Assembly (NCBI RefSeq): GCF_001645105.1 | Contig: NZ_LKEG01000053.1 | Span: forward strand, 130,253-194,252 | Length of the DNA: 64,000 nt | Reading direction: 5' to 3' | Origin: Pseudomonas marginalis | GTDB taxonomy: Bacteria; Pseudomonadota; Gammaproteobacteria; Pseudomonadales; Pseudomonadaceae | Shown: piece by piece, positions 24,173-32,136 of the stretch | Numbering within the stretch: position 1 is the first letter of the stretch | Layout: each line of letters begins with the position of its first letter | Notes under the pieces: model-generated | What the model was told of the DNA's origin: nothing | Databases searched by the model: none | The model's input: only the letters and a program-made list of their open reading frames with translations | Translations under genes and position numbers: made by a program

Positions 24173-25711
24173 TCATCCTGCGTATTGTTTGCGCAGTGGC
24201 CTACCCATTTCTTCGTTCAAGGCGTTTTCGGTGAAGGCCTTGGGGTTGCTCGCGGTCGGTGGGGTGGCCGGGTTATTGTCGAAATCAAACGGTTGCGCGG
24301 TATTGGGCAGCCCCACCGCTTGGCGTTCACTGTTGTGGATGTCGTGGGGCTGGCCTTCAACGTCTTCCTGCGTGGTGCCTGTGAAGGTTGTGCCATTGCC
24401 GGCGTTATAGGCGTGGACCATTTCGTGGTAGAGCCCGACGATGGGCAGCTGAGTCACGCCTGCCAATACGTTCAAGTGAGACCGGTTGTAGTGAATCTGA
24501 GCGCGGTCCGCACGAGACCCCGGCACACCGTTGATCATGAATCCCCATTTTGGATCCTCGTCGGACACGGGCGCGCGTTCGTCCTGCAGCAACGCCTTGA
24601 GTTCCTGGCTGCCATAGACGTAGCTGGACTCCGTGTCGCTCGGGTCTTCCACGATCGTCACCGGGGCGCCATTGCGCAGCGCAACGGCCTCCATCTCGGC
24701 GAGCATCTGCTGGCCTTGGGGGGAGGTGCGAAGTAACGCCAAGTCGTCTTCGACGCGTTGGATGAAGTCGGCAGACCCTTTGATCACAAAACCCTGGATT
24801 GGGCCGTCATGGGCAGACACGACGTTCAACACCGACCCGTTGAGGTGCTTGATCGTGTCGCTGGGTGTGGCGTAGATCGCGTCGCCTGGGCGATTGGCGA
24901 TGACGGTATCGGCGCCGATGCCGGTGTAGAAGGTCGTCTGGTCGTGGCCGATCAACCGATCATTTCCGGTGCCACCCTGCAAGACGGTATGGCCGTTGCC
25001 GGCGTAGAGCTGGTCGTTGCCATTGCCACCGTCCATATAGCTCTTTTTGTGGCGGGGGCCTGCACCGGCATAGAGGCGGTCATTGCCATTATTGCCATAG
25101 ACCACATTATCGCCGGGGCCGCCCATGATGATGTCGTCACCGTCGTTGCCTTCGGCATATCCCATGCCGCTGCCCAGGCGCACGACATCATTACCGTTGC
25201 CGCCGAACACGCGGGTATAGCCGCCACCGGCCCTGACCCAGTCATCGCCGTCACCGGTTTCAATCGTGATGGGCTGCATGACGTTGGCGTCAATGCTCAC
25301 GTTGTCATTGCCGCCGTGGGTTTTCAGGTGGAACTTCAACGCTTGGCCTTCTTTATCGTGGCTGGCGAAGTGGTACAACTGGTCGTTGACCCGAATATTC
25401 AACTGACCGTAGTGAGTTTGGCTGATGTGGACGTGGTCCGCCTGATCGCCGGTTTCAAGCACCAGGCGTTGGTTGAGGGGGGAGGGATAACCGTGTTCCC
25501 ATAACGATTGCCCACTGGCTTTCACATTGCCGTCATTCAGAAACACATGTTGATGGGCCTGGATCGGCGGGACCGTGTGGAATTTTAGATGGGGTGGTTT
25601 GGCGAGCCCGTAGTGACGGTCGTCAAAGGTCGCTACGGGGGCTTGCGATACGCGCACGTTGCCGTGCGCAAGGGGCGAGGGAGAGCGGGTAAGGCCGTTC
25701 GAAACGTCCAT
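24173..25711 (-). CDS. RTX-like repeat protein with M91-type zinc metallopeptidase domain (copy 2)
   Basis: This 512-residue paralogue of the 22413-23903 product is similar along its whole length. The repeat region has HGGNDNVSI, GDGDDWVRA, GNGNDVVRL, NDGDDIIMG, NNGNDRLYA and GTGNDRLIG. It is joined by the shared FIQRVEDDLALLR linker to a metallopeptidase domain with YHEMVHAYN (HEMVH at 429-433) and NSERQAVGL (Glu462). No signal peptide or membrane segment is seen. The ATG at 25709-25711 follows AGGATC. The gene lies just downstream of the oprD-like porin. The target protein and secretion route are unknown; toxin, effector or secreted protease are all possible. Confidence 0.82.
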   Translation of the reverse strand: MDVSNGLTRSPSPLAHGNVRVSQAPVATFDDRHYGLAKPPHLKFHTVPPIQAHQHVFLNDGNVKASGQSLWEHGYPSPLNQRLVLETGDQADHVHISQTHYGQLNIRVNDQLYHFASHDKEGQALKFHLKTHGGNDNVSIDANVMQPITIETGDGDDWVRAGGGYTRVFGGNGNDVVRLGSGMGYAEGNDGDDIIMGGPGDNVVYGNNGNDRLYAGAGPRHKKSYMDGGNGNDQLYAGNGHTVLQGGTGNDRLIGHDQTTFYTGIGADTVIANRPGDAIYATPSDTIKHLNGSVLNVVSAHDGPIQGFVIKGSADFIQRVEDDLALLRTSPQGQQMLAEMEAVALRNGAPVTIVEDPSDTESSYVYGSQELKALLQDERAPVSDEDPKWGFMINGVPGSRADRAQIHYNRSHLNVLAGVTQLPIVGLYHEMVHAYNAGNGTTFTGTTQEDVEGQPHDIHNSERQAVGLPNTAQPFDFDNNPATPPTASNPKAFTENALNEEMGRPLRKQYAG

Positions 25712-25754
25712 GGGTGATCCTACGTTGAGAGACCGGTGTTATTCATGCCCATGG

Positions 25755-25782
25755 ACAGTGGCCGCCCGCGCCAAAACGTTCC
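25755..25782 (-). promoter_or_regulatory. hrp-box-like sequence upstream of copy 2 (tentative)
   Basis: On the - strand it reads GGAACG, 15 bases, CCACTGT. Compared with GGAACC-N15/16-CCACNNA, both GGAAC and CCAC are exact and the spacing is right; the sixth base and the last base differ. CCAC lies 46 bases before the ATG, a normal distance for HrpL promoters. Confidence 0.45.
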
Positions 25783-25802
25783 CTCCAAGCTGTCAGTCGG
25801 CT

Positions 25803-27053
25803 TTACAACAGACTGATCGGGTAACTGACGATCAACCGGTTCTCATCGAACTCGTTGTTGCTGTAGTCGCGACGCATGCTGGAATTGCGCCAGCGCACGT
25901 TTAGGTTTTTCAGGCTGCCGCTTTGCACGGTATAGCCCAGTTCGCTTTCGCGGCCCCACTCCTTACCGTCGGTGATTGAACCTGTGTGCACGTTGCTGCC
26001 GCTGATATAGCGGTTCATCAAGGTCAGGCCAGGCACGCCAAGGGCGACGAAGTTGTAGTCGTGGCGCACTTGCCAGGATTTCTCCTGGGCGTTGTCGTAG
26101 CTGGCGTTGTAGCTGTCGTTGGCCAGGGTGCCGCCGCTGGTGCCGTTGACGCGCATCCAGGCACTGCTGCCGGTGAGTTTTTGCAGGCCGACGTAGAAGG
26201 TGTTGCCGCCGTATTTGGCCGAGAACAGGCCGGACCAGGTCTTGTTGTCCAGGTCGCCGGCGCGGGCGCTGCCGTCTTCCTTGCCGTAGAAAAAGCCGAG
26301 GTTGGCGCCCAGGGTCCAGTCGCCGATGGGCTGGCTGTGGATCAAGTTGACGAACTGTTGGCTGTAGATGTCCTTGAGTTGCGCGTTCCATAGGCCGATC
26401 TGGGTGCGCTTGTCGTTGAACGCGTATTCGCCGCCCTGGAAGTTGAAACGGTCGGAGGTGAAGGCGGTTTTACCGACCATCGACATGTCCGTCATGCTGC
26501 TGTCGTCACGCGGGCTGTTGGCGCGGAACTGGCCGCCGTAGAGGGTCAGGCCGTCTATTTCCTTGGACGTTATCTGGCCGCCGCGCAGGGTTTGCGGCAG
26601 GGAGCGGCCATCGTCCGAACGCAGGATCGGCAGCACCGGCATCCATTCGCCAACCTTCACTTCGGTCTTGGAAATACGCGCCTTGAACGCTACGCCCAGA
26701 CGCCCGAACTCATCGGCGGGGCGGCCGTCACGGTCCAGCGGCAACAGTTGGGTACCCCCGGTGCCGCGCCCGCCATCCAGCTTCAACGCGTACAGACCGA
26801 GCACATCCACACCGAAACCCACGGTGCCTTGGGTAAAGCCGGACTTGGCGTCGAGGATAAAACTCTGCGTCCACTCCTGCGCGCCGCCCTGGGCCTTGGT
26901 GGGGTTGGTGAAATTGCGGTTGAAGAAGAAATTGCGCAGGTTGAGGTTGGCGCTGGCGTCTTCGAGAAAGCCGTGTTCTTCGGCGACGACGGGCAGGGCA
27001 AGACTGGCGACAGCGGTGGCCAGCAGCAGCCGGCGCGGGTGGAAAGTACTCAT
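25803..27053 (-). CDS. OprD/Occ-family outer-membrane porin
   Basis: This is a 416-residue substrate-specific porin. The signal peptide is MSTFHPRRLLLATAVASLAL with cleavage after VVA. The mature start EEHGFLEDASANLNLRNFFFNRNF is typical of the OprD family (usual mature size about 400). It ends in a strand with terminal hydrophobic residues (RLIVSYPISLL). Occ channels take up amino acids or carboxylates including aromatic acids. Its position 4.5 kb from the pca cluster makes an aromatic acid plausible but unproven. The ATG at 27051-27053 follows AGGT. An 85-bp piece of this gene recurs at 24072. Confidence 0.9.
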   Translation of the reverse strand: MSTFHPRRLLLATAVASLALPVVAEEHGFLEDASANLNLRNFFFNRNFTNPTKAQGGAQEWTQSFILDAKSGFTQGTVGFGVDVLGLYALKLDGGRGTGGTQLLPLDRDGRPADEFGRLGVAFKARISKTEVKVGEWMPVLPILRSDDGRSLPQTLRGGQITSKEIDGLTLYGGQFRANSPRDDSSMTDMSMVGKTAFTSDRFNFQGGEYAFNDKRTQIGLWNAQLKDIYSQQFVNLIHSQPIGDWTLGANLGFFYGKEDGSARAGDLDNKTWSGLFSAKYGGNTFYVGLQKLTGSSAWMRVNGTSGGTLANDSYNASYDNAQEKSWQVRHDYNFVALGVPGLTLMNRYISGSNVHTGSITDGKEWGRESELGYTVQSGSLKNLNVRWRNSSMRRDYSNNEFDENRLIVSYPISLL

Positions 27054-27170
27054 GGCGTAAGGACCTGTTGTTATTGGGTTTATGCAGGTGGCGGCCATGG
27101 TGCGGGGCGGTGCGGGGCTGATTCAATCGGGGGAGGACGGGTTGTGGGCGATGATCGAACGCAAGTTGCA

Positions 27171-27202
27171 GGGCCGGACTCATGAGGTCCGGCCCGGTTT
27201 TC
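27171..27202. terminator. GC-rich stem-loop between the porin gene and the J-like gene
   Basis: A 9-bp GGGCCGGAC/GTCCGGCCC stem with a 7-base loop is followed by GGTTTTC on the + strand. On the - strand it lies 5 bases past the stop of the J-like gene but lacks a strong U-tract, so termination is likely but imperfect. Confidence 0.6.
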
Positions 27203-27207
27203 GGGGC

Positions 27208-28818
27208 TCAGTGCAGGGTGTTCAAACTGGTCCACGGGATGGCGGGCAGAAATTTCTGGCAGGCGAGGGTTGCGGCCACCATTGCCATCAAGAACACCAC
27301 TTGCAGCGGGCTCCAATAAGCCCAGTGCAACCCTTTGATCCACGGAATCCTGGCATTGAAGTTTTCGTTGACCTTGCCGATTCGCCGCGAGTGAAACAAG
27401 CTGATCAGGATCATGCCCAGGTAGGTCAGCATGCCCATGACCCCGAGAATGTAGCCAAACACCAGTAGCATCACCAATTGGGGAATACCATGGCGTAGCA
27501 CGAGTCTGAACTGGCAGACGCTGAGCCGCTTGGGCAACAGGCGCTCGCTGAGCCACAGGTCCTGGACGATCAGGCGTGAGGTGAAGTCGGCCCATAATTG
27601 GGCGCCGCGCAGTGCGCAGAGCGCGGGAATGACCGACAGCAGGATAAACAAAAAGAATTTGGCCGGCAGCGAGGTGTCGAGGACTTGATGAAAGGCCAGG
27701 CCGTTGGCCAGGGCTAATCCGGCCCAGACTCTGATCCAGCTATCTAGGGTCACCCCACGCGGCAGGAATTTTCGCCAGAAGAAAACGTGCGAATCCGGCA
27801 GTCGTTCGAGCAAGTCCGGGTAGCGCCAGGTCAGCACTTCAGACAGGTGTCGAGTGGCATTCCACGCATTCTCATCAAAGCCTGCGACCAAGCGGTATTG
27901 TTCCTTCACGCTCATCGGCGTAAGCAACAAGCGCGCCGCCAACGCATCGGCAGAGGTGCGGCGGGTGTCGTTTGCCGTGTCTTGCAGGTTGACGTAGAAA
28001 CTTTCCTGCTCACAGCGCGACACCAATTCGCGCCACATCCAAGCCGGCTCCGGGTACACACCTTTCTGGTCGTCCCAGCTGAACGCCTGGCACACGCGTT
28101 CGAACAGCGGCACGCTCCACTGTGTGTCATGCAGCAGCTGCAGGAGGATGCGTTGCCACTGCTGTTGCAGGTCGAACACCCGCAGCCAGGGCTGGTTGTT
28201 GTACTGCGTCAGTTGGGTGATGAACTCGCGCTCGGCCTTTTGCTCCAGCAGTTCCTGCAAGGTGCGGCGGTAGTCCTGCAGCAGTTCGCCGCTCAGCGCG
28301 TCGTGCTGCCACGGCGTCATGGCGACCTGTTGCCAGGGCGTCAGCCATTCCAGATGGTTCGCTGCCCAACGGGCGATGGCGCTGCGTTCGCCTGGCGCTT
28401 CGAAACAATGGCGCAACAGGCCGGCCTGGAACGCATCGGCACAATTTTGTTGCCGGGCCTGGGCCCAGCGTTCATCGAGGTTGTGCGCGTTAAGGCCGTC
28501 GAGCAACGCCTGGGCCGGGTCCGGTGCAGGCGTCTGGAAAGGCGCAGGGCTGACGGGGCTGATGTCCATCAGCTCGGCCAGGTCATTCAGGTTGCCGTAG
28601 GTTGCTTCAACCACGGGCGCCTGGACGCTCTCTTGCTCTTCTTCACAGTCCGCCCGCCAGCGTGCGTAGGCCAGCGCTTGTTCATAGGCTTCGCGCAGTC
28701 GCTGGAAGCCGGCCGCATCGTCATCCGGGCGGCAGTTTTTCAACAGCCGCGCATAGGTGCGCTTGATGGTGCGCTCGTCGGCGTCTTCCGGCAGTTGCAG
28801 TACGGTCCAACACTCCAT
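27208..28818 (-). CDS. Degenerate J-domain membrane protein paired with HscC
   Basis: This 536-residue protein has an N-terminal J-like domain, MECWTVLQLPEDADERTIKR followed by TYARLLKNCRPDDDAAGFQRL. The HPD tripeptide, needed by normal J-proteins to stimulate Hsp70, is RPD here (R30). The central 250 residues are helical and rich in Gln/Trp. The C-terminal 170 residues hold about three or four hydrophobic spans, so it is anchored in the inner membrane. Together with the HscC-type Hsp70 encoded 11 bp upstream it resembles the DjlB/DjlC-HscC pair of E. coli. The ATG at 28816-28818 follows GAGGGA. Confidence 0.82.
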   Translation of the reverse strand: MECWTVLQLPEDADERTIKRTYARLLKNCRPDDDAAGFQRLREAYEQALAYARWRADCEEEQESVQAPVVEATYGNLNDLAELMDISPVSPAPFQTPAPDPAQALLDGLNAHNLDERWAQARQQNCADAFQAGLLRHCFEAPGERSAIARWAANHLEWLTPWQQVAMTPWQHDALSGELLQDYRRTLQELLEQKAEREFITQLTQYNNQPWLRVFDLQQQWQRILLQLLHDTQWSVPLFERVCQAFSWDDQKGVYPEPAWMWRELVSRCEQESFYVNLQDTANDTRRTSADALAARLLLTPMSVKEQYRLVAGFDENAWNATRHLSEVLTWRYPDLLERLPDSHVFFWRKFLPRGVTLDSWIRVWAGLALANGLAFHQVLDTSLPAKFFLFILLSVIPALCALRGAQLWADFTSRLIVQDLWLSERLLPKRLSVCQFRLVLRHGIPQLVMLLVFGYILGVMGMLTYLGMILISLFHSRRIGKVNENFNARIPWIKGLHWAYWSPLQVVFLMAMVAATLACQKFLPAIPWTSLNTLH

Positions 28819-28829
28819 GTCGTATTCCC

Positions 28830-30527
28830 TCAGCGCCAGAACCCGTTGTCGAGCTGCTCAAGTTGTCGGGTCAGTTCGCTGCGGGCTTCGCGGATGCGGC
28901 GTTCGTCCTGGGTGTCGAGCACTTGCTGGAACTGTGCGGCCCAGTGCCCGAGCTGCTCGCGCAGTTCGCCGAGATTTTCCTGGTAGAGGCGCTCGAGGCG
29001 CGCCGTCAGCACGGTGTTGACCTGCTGGTCGCGCGGGTGAACCTTCAACTGCGCCAGCGCTTGCAGGCGCTGCTGGATCTCGTCGGGGCTGAGCACGCCG
29101 GGGTTGTTCTCGATCACCAGCGAGTGCTGCTCGCCGGTCAGCGGGATATTCACCTGGGCTTCCAGCAGACCGTTGTTGTCGTAGGTGAAGCGCACGTCCA
29201 ACGACACTTCACCGGCCTTGCGCTTGGGCACTGGGATGTCCAGTTGGCCGAGCTCGATGTTGTCTTTGACCAGGCGACTTTCGCCCTGGTAGATCTTCAG
29301 CAGGACGCGGGTCTGGTCGTCGTACAGGGTGACCACGCTTTTGACCCGGCTCACCGGCACGCTGCTGTTGCGTTCGATCAGCGGCAGGTAGTGGCCGCTT
29401 TCGATATGGCCACCGTACTGGTTCGAGGTTTCGATGCCGAGGGTATAGGGGCAGACGTCGGTCAGCACCACCTCTTCCAGTGCCGCGGAGCGCGCCTTGA
29501 GTGCCGCTTGGATCGCGGCGCCGTGGGCGACCACTTGGTCCGGGTCGAGGCTGATGGACGGGAAGCGGCCGAACAGACCGGCGGCGAGCTTGCGCACCAA
29601 CGGCATGCGCGTGGTGCCGCCCACCAGCAGGATTTCATCCAGGTCGCTGACACGAATCCGCGCATCCCGCAGGGCCCGCTCAATCGGCGCACGCAGGCGC
29701 TCCAGCAGCGGCGTGTAGAGCTTGGCCAGCTCCTGCTGGGTGATGGTTTTTACCCACTGCTGGCCGTCGACACGCAGGGCGAACTCGGCGCTGTCATCCT
29801 GGCCAAGGGCTTTGCGCACGCGTTCGGCTTCGCGGCGCAGGGCTTGCAGCACGCTGCTGGTGGGCGGGAAGCCTTGGGCATTGCGTTGGCTGTCGACGAA
29901 GTGTTCCAGCAACAGGGTGTCGAAGTCTTCGCCGCCGAGGAAGTTGTCACCGGCGCTGGCGCGCACTTCCATCACGCCATCGAACAGCTCGATGATCGAC
30001 ACGTCGAAGGTGCCGCCGCCGAGGTCGAAGACCAGGAACGAGGTTTCTTTATCGCGCTGATGCAGGCCGTAGGCGAGGGCGGCAGCGGTGGGTTCGTTGA
30101 TCAGTTTTTCAACGTTGAGCCCCGCCAGTTCACCGGCAATGCGTGTGGCTTTGCGTTGGCCGTCGCTGAAATAGGCGGGCACGCTGATCACGGCGTCGGT
30201 GACGGTGTGGCCGTAGGTGCGCTCGATGTCTTCCTTGAGGCTTTTGAGCACCAGCGCGGAGAGTTCTTCCGGGCGAAACGAGCGATCGCCCAGGCGCACT
30301 TCGGTGGCACTGCCCATGTAGCGCTTGAACAGCGAAGTGGTCAGGTGCGGGTGGGTGTGCAGGCGCTCTTTGGCTGCCTGGCCTACCAGGACACGGCCTT
30401 GATCATCCAGCCCGACCACGCTGGGGGTCAGCAACTGGCCAAGGGCATTGGGCACTAATTCGGCGGCATCACCGCGCCAGACGGCCGCGAGACTGTTGGT
30501 GGTCCCCAGGTCGATTCCTACGATCAT
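28830..30527 (-). CDS. hscC: Hsp70-family chaperone of HscC type
   Basis: This 565-residue protein is shorter than DnaK (638) and close to E. coli HscC (556). The ATPase motifs are GIDLGTTNSLAAV (residues 4-16), NEPTAAALAYG, VFDLGGGTFDVSIIEL and EILLVGGTTRMPLVRK. The substrate-binding domain (TLGIETSNQYGGHIESGHYL onward) is present, but the C-terminal lid is short. The ATG at 30525-30527 is fixed by MIVGIDLGTTNS and a GAGGGAGC site. It forms a two-gene operon with the J-like membrane protein. The client is unknown. Confidence 0.9.
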   Translation of the reverse strand: MIVGIDLGTTNSLAAVWRGDAAELVPNALGQLLTPSVVGLDDQGRVLVGQAAKERLHTHPHLTTSLFKRYMGSATEVRLGDRSFRPEELSALVLKSLKEDIERTYGHTVTDAVISVPAYFSDGQRKATRIAGELAGLNVEKLINEPTAAALAYGLHQRDKETSFLVFDLGGGTFDVSIIELFDGVMEVRASAGDNFLGGEDFDTLLLEHFVDSQRNAQGFPPTSSVLQALRREAERVRKALGQDDSAEFALRVDGQQWVKTITQQELAKLYTPLLERLRAPIERALRDARIRVSDLDEILLVGGTTRMPLVRKLAAGLFGRFPSISLDPDQVVAHGAAIQAALKARSAALEEVVLTDVCPYTLGIETSNQYGGHIESGHYLPLIERNSSVPVSRVKSVVTLYDDQTRVLLKIYQGESRLVKDNIELGQLDIPVPKRKAGEVSLDVRFTYDNNGLLEAQVNIPLTGEQHSLVIENNPGVLSPDEIQQRLQALAQLKVHPRDQQVNTVLTARLERLYQENLGELREQLGHWAAQFQQVLDTQDERRIREARSELTRQLEQLDNGFWR

Positions 30528-30630
30528 TACGACAAGCTCCCTCTGTGGTCTGTAAGAATCTGTAACCAATTTTATCCTGAAAGGTTGGGCGAAAAGCAAG
30601 GCAACCTGCGTTCGCGCCAAAAACGGGCAT

Positions 30631-30665
30631 AAAAAAACCGCTTCCGGTGAAGGAAGCGGTTTTTT
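30631..30665 (-). terminator. Intrinsic terminator downstream of emhC
   Basis: A CCGCTTCC/GGAAGCGG stem with a 6-base loop is flanked by an A-run and T6, so it can end transcription in both directions. It lies 14 bases past the emhC stop on the - strand. Confidence 0.93.
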
Positions 30666-30678
30666 GTTTACGCCAGCA

Positions 30679-32136
30679 TCAGAACAACTTCAGTGCCGGT
30701 GCTTCTTCTTTCAACGGCTCGTTCTTCGCGGTCTGCTCGTTCCAGCCACCGCCGAGGGCCTTGTACAGGTTGACCTCGCTGGTCAGCTGCGCCAGGCGGT
30801 CGGTGATCAGCGATTGCTGGGCACTGAACAGTTGGCGCTGGGCATCGAGGAACGTCAGGTTGCTGTCGACACCAATGCGGTAGCGACGCTCGGCCAGGCG
30901 GTAGTAATCCTGGTTGGCCGCGACGAAGCCACGCTGGGCCTCCAGCTGCTGCTTGTAGGTTTCACGCGAGGCGAGGCCGTCGGAGACTTCCTGGAAGCCG
31001 GTCTGGATCGCCTTCTCGTAGTTCGCCACGTTGATCTCTTTCTGGATCTTCGAGTAGTCCAGGCTGGCGCGCAGGCTGCCGGCGTTGAAGATCGGGATGT
31101 TGATCTGCGGGGCGAACGACCAGGTGCCCGAGCCGCCTTTGAACAAGCCGCCGAGGTCCGGGCTCAGGGTGCCGGCGTTGGCCGTCAAGCTGATGCTCGG
31201 GAAGAACGCGGCACGGGCCGCGCCGATATTGGCGTTGGCGGCCTTGAGGTTGTACTCGGCCTGCAGGATGTCGGGACGACGTTGCAGCAGGTCCGACGGC
31301 AACCCAGCCGGTACTTCGCTGAGCAGGTCATCCGACAGCGGCTTGCTGGCGATATTCGCCGGCAGGCCGGTGCCCAGCAGCAGGGTCAGGCTGTTTTCGT
31401 CCTGGGCGACCTGGCGGGTATACCGGGCAAGCTGCACGCGGGCGTTTTCTACCGAGGTACGCGCCTGGCTCAGGTCGAGGGCCGAGGCCACGCCGACTTC
31501 GTTGCTGCGCGAGGTGAGCTTGAAGCTCTGCTCGAACGCGCCCAGGGTGTCCTGGGTCAGCTTGAGCAATTCCTTGTCGGCCTGCCAGGTCAGGTAGGCG
31601 TTGGCCACGCTGGCCACCAGGCTGATCTGGGTGCTGCGGCGTGCTTCTTCAGTGGCGAAGTACTTCTGCAGCGCTTCTTCACTCAGGCTGCGCACACGGC
31701 CGAACAGGTCCAGCTCATAGGAGCTGATCCCGAGGGTGGCCGAATACTGGCTGGTGATGTTCGCTTCGCCGGTCTGCGAGGCACGTGCCGGCACACGCTG
31801 GCGGCTGCCGCTGCCATTGGCCGACACGGCCGGGAACAGGTCGGCACGCTGGATGCGGTACTGCGCGGCATACGCGTCGATGTTCAGGGCCGCGACGCGC
31901 AGGTCACGGTTGTTCACCAGCGCGGTCTGGATCAGCTGTTGCAGGGCAGGGTCATGGAAAAACTGCTTCCAGCCCTGCTCGGCAGCGGCCTGGCTCGGCG
32001 CCTGGGCCGACGAATACGCCGGCCCCTGCGGGAACTGTGCCGCTACCGGCGCTTCAGGGCGCTGGTAGTCAGGTATCAGCGAGCAGCCACTGAGCACGAA
32101 TGCCGTGACGGCTAGGGAAAGTAGCGACTTGCTCAT
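30679..32136 (-). CDS. emhC: RND efflux outer-membrane channel lipoprotein, EmhC/TtgC/OprM type
   Basis: This is a 485-residue outer membrane factor with lipobox VLSGC (Cys18) and the OprM-like mature start SLIPDYQRPEAPVA. The duplicated TolC-fold repeats include SYELDLFGRVRSLSEEAL and RRPDILQAEYNLKAANANIGAARAAFFPSISL. It forms the exit duct of a tripartite multidrug pump. It is the third gene of emhABC, with its ATG overlapping the emhB stop by 4 bases. Confidence 0.95.
   Translation of the reverse strand: MSKSLLSLAVTAFVLSGCSLIPDYQRPEAPVAAQFPQGPAYSSAQAPSQAAAEQGWKQFFHDPALQQLIQTALVNNRDLRVAALNIDAYAAQYRIQRADLFPAVSANGSGSRQRVPARASQTGEANITSQYSATLGISSYELDLFGRVRSLSEEALQKYFATEEARRSTQISLVASVANAYLTWQADKELLKLTQDTLGAFEQSFKLTSRSNEVGVASALDLSQARTSVENARVQLARYTRQVAQDENSLTLLLGTGLPANIASKPLSDDLLSEVPAGLPSDLLQRRPDILQAEYNLKAANANIGAARAAFFPSISLTANAGTLSPDLGGLFKGGSGTWSFAPQINIPIFNAGSLRASLDYSKIQKEINVANYEKAIQTGFQEVSDGLASRETYKQQLEAQRGFVAANQDYYRLAERRYRIGVDSNLTFLDAQRQLFSAQQSLITDRLAQLTSEVNLYKALGGGWNEQTAKNEPLKEEAPALKLF

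Noticed and set aside
22413..25711. Complete type I secretion toxin operon
   Set aside because: No ABC exporter, membrane fusion protein or TolC-like gene lies beside the repeat proteins; the only outer membrane factor nearby belongs to the emh efflux operon.
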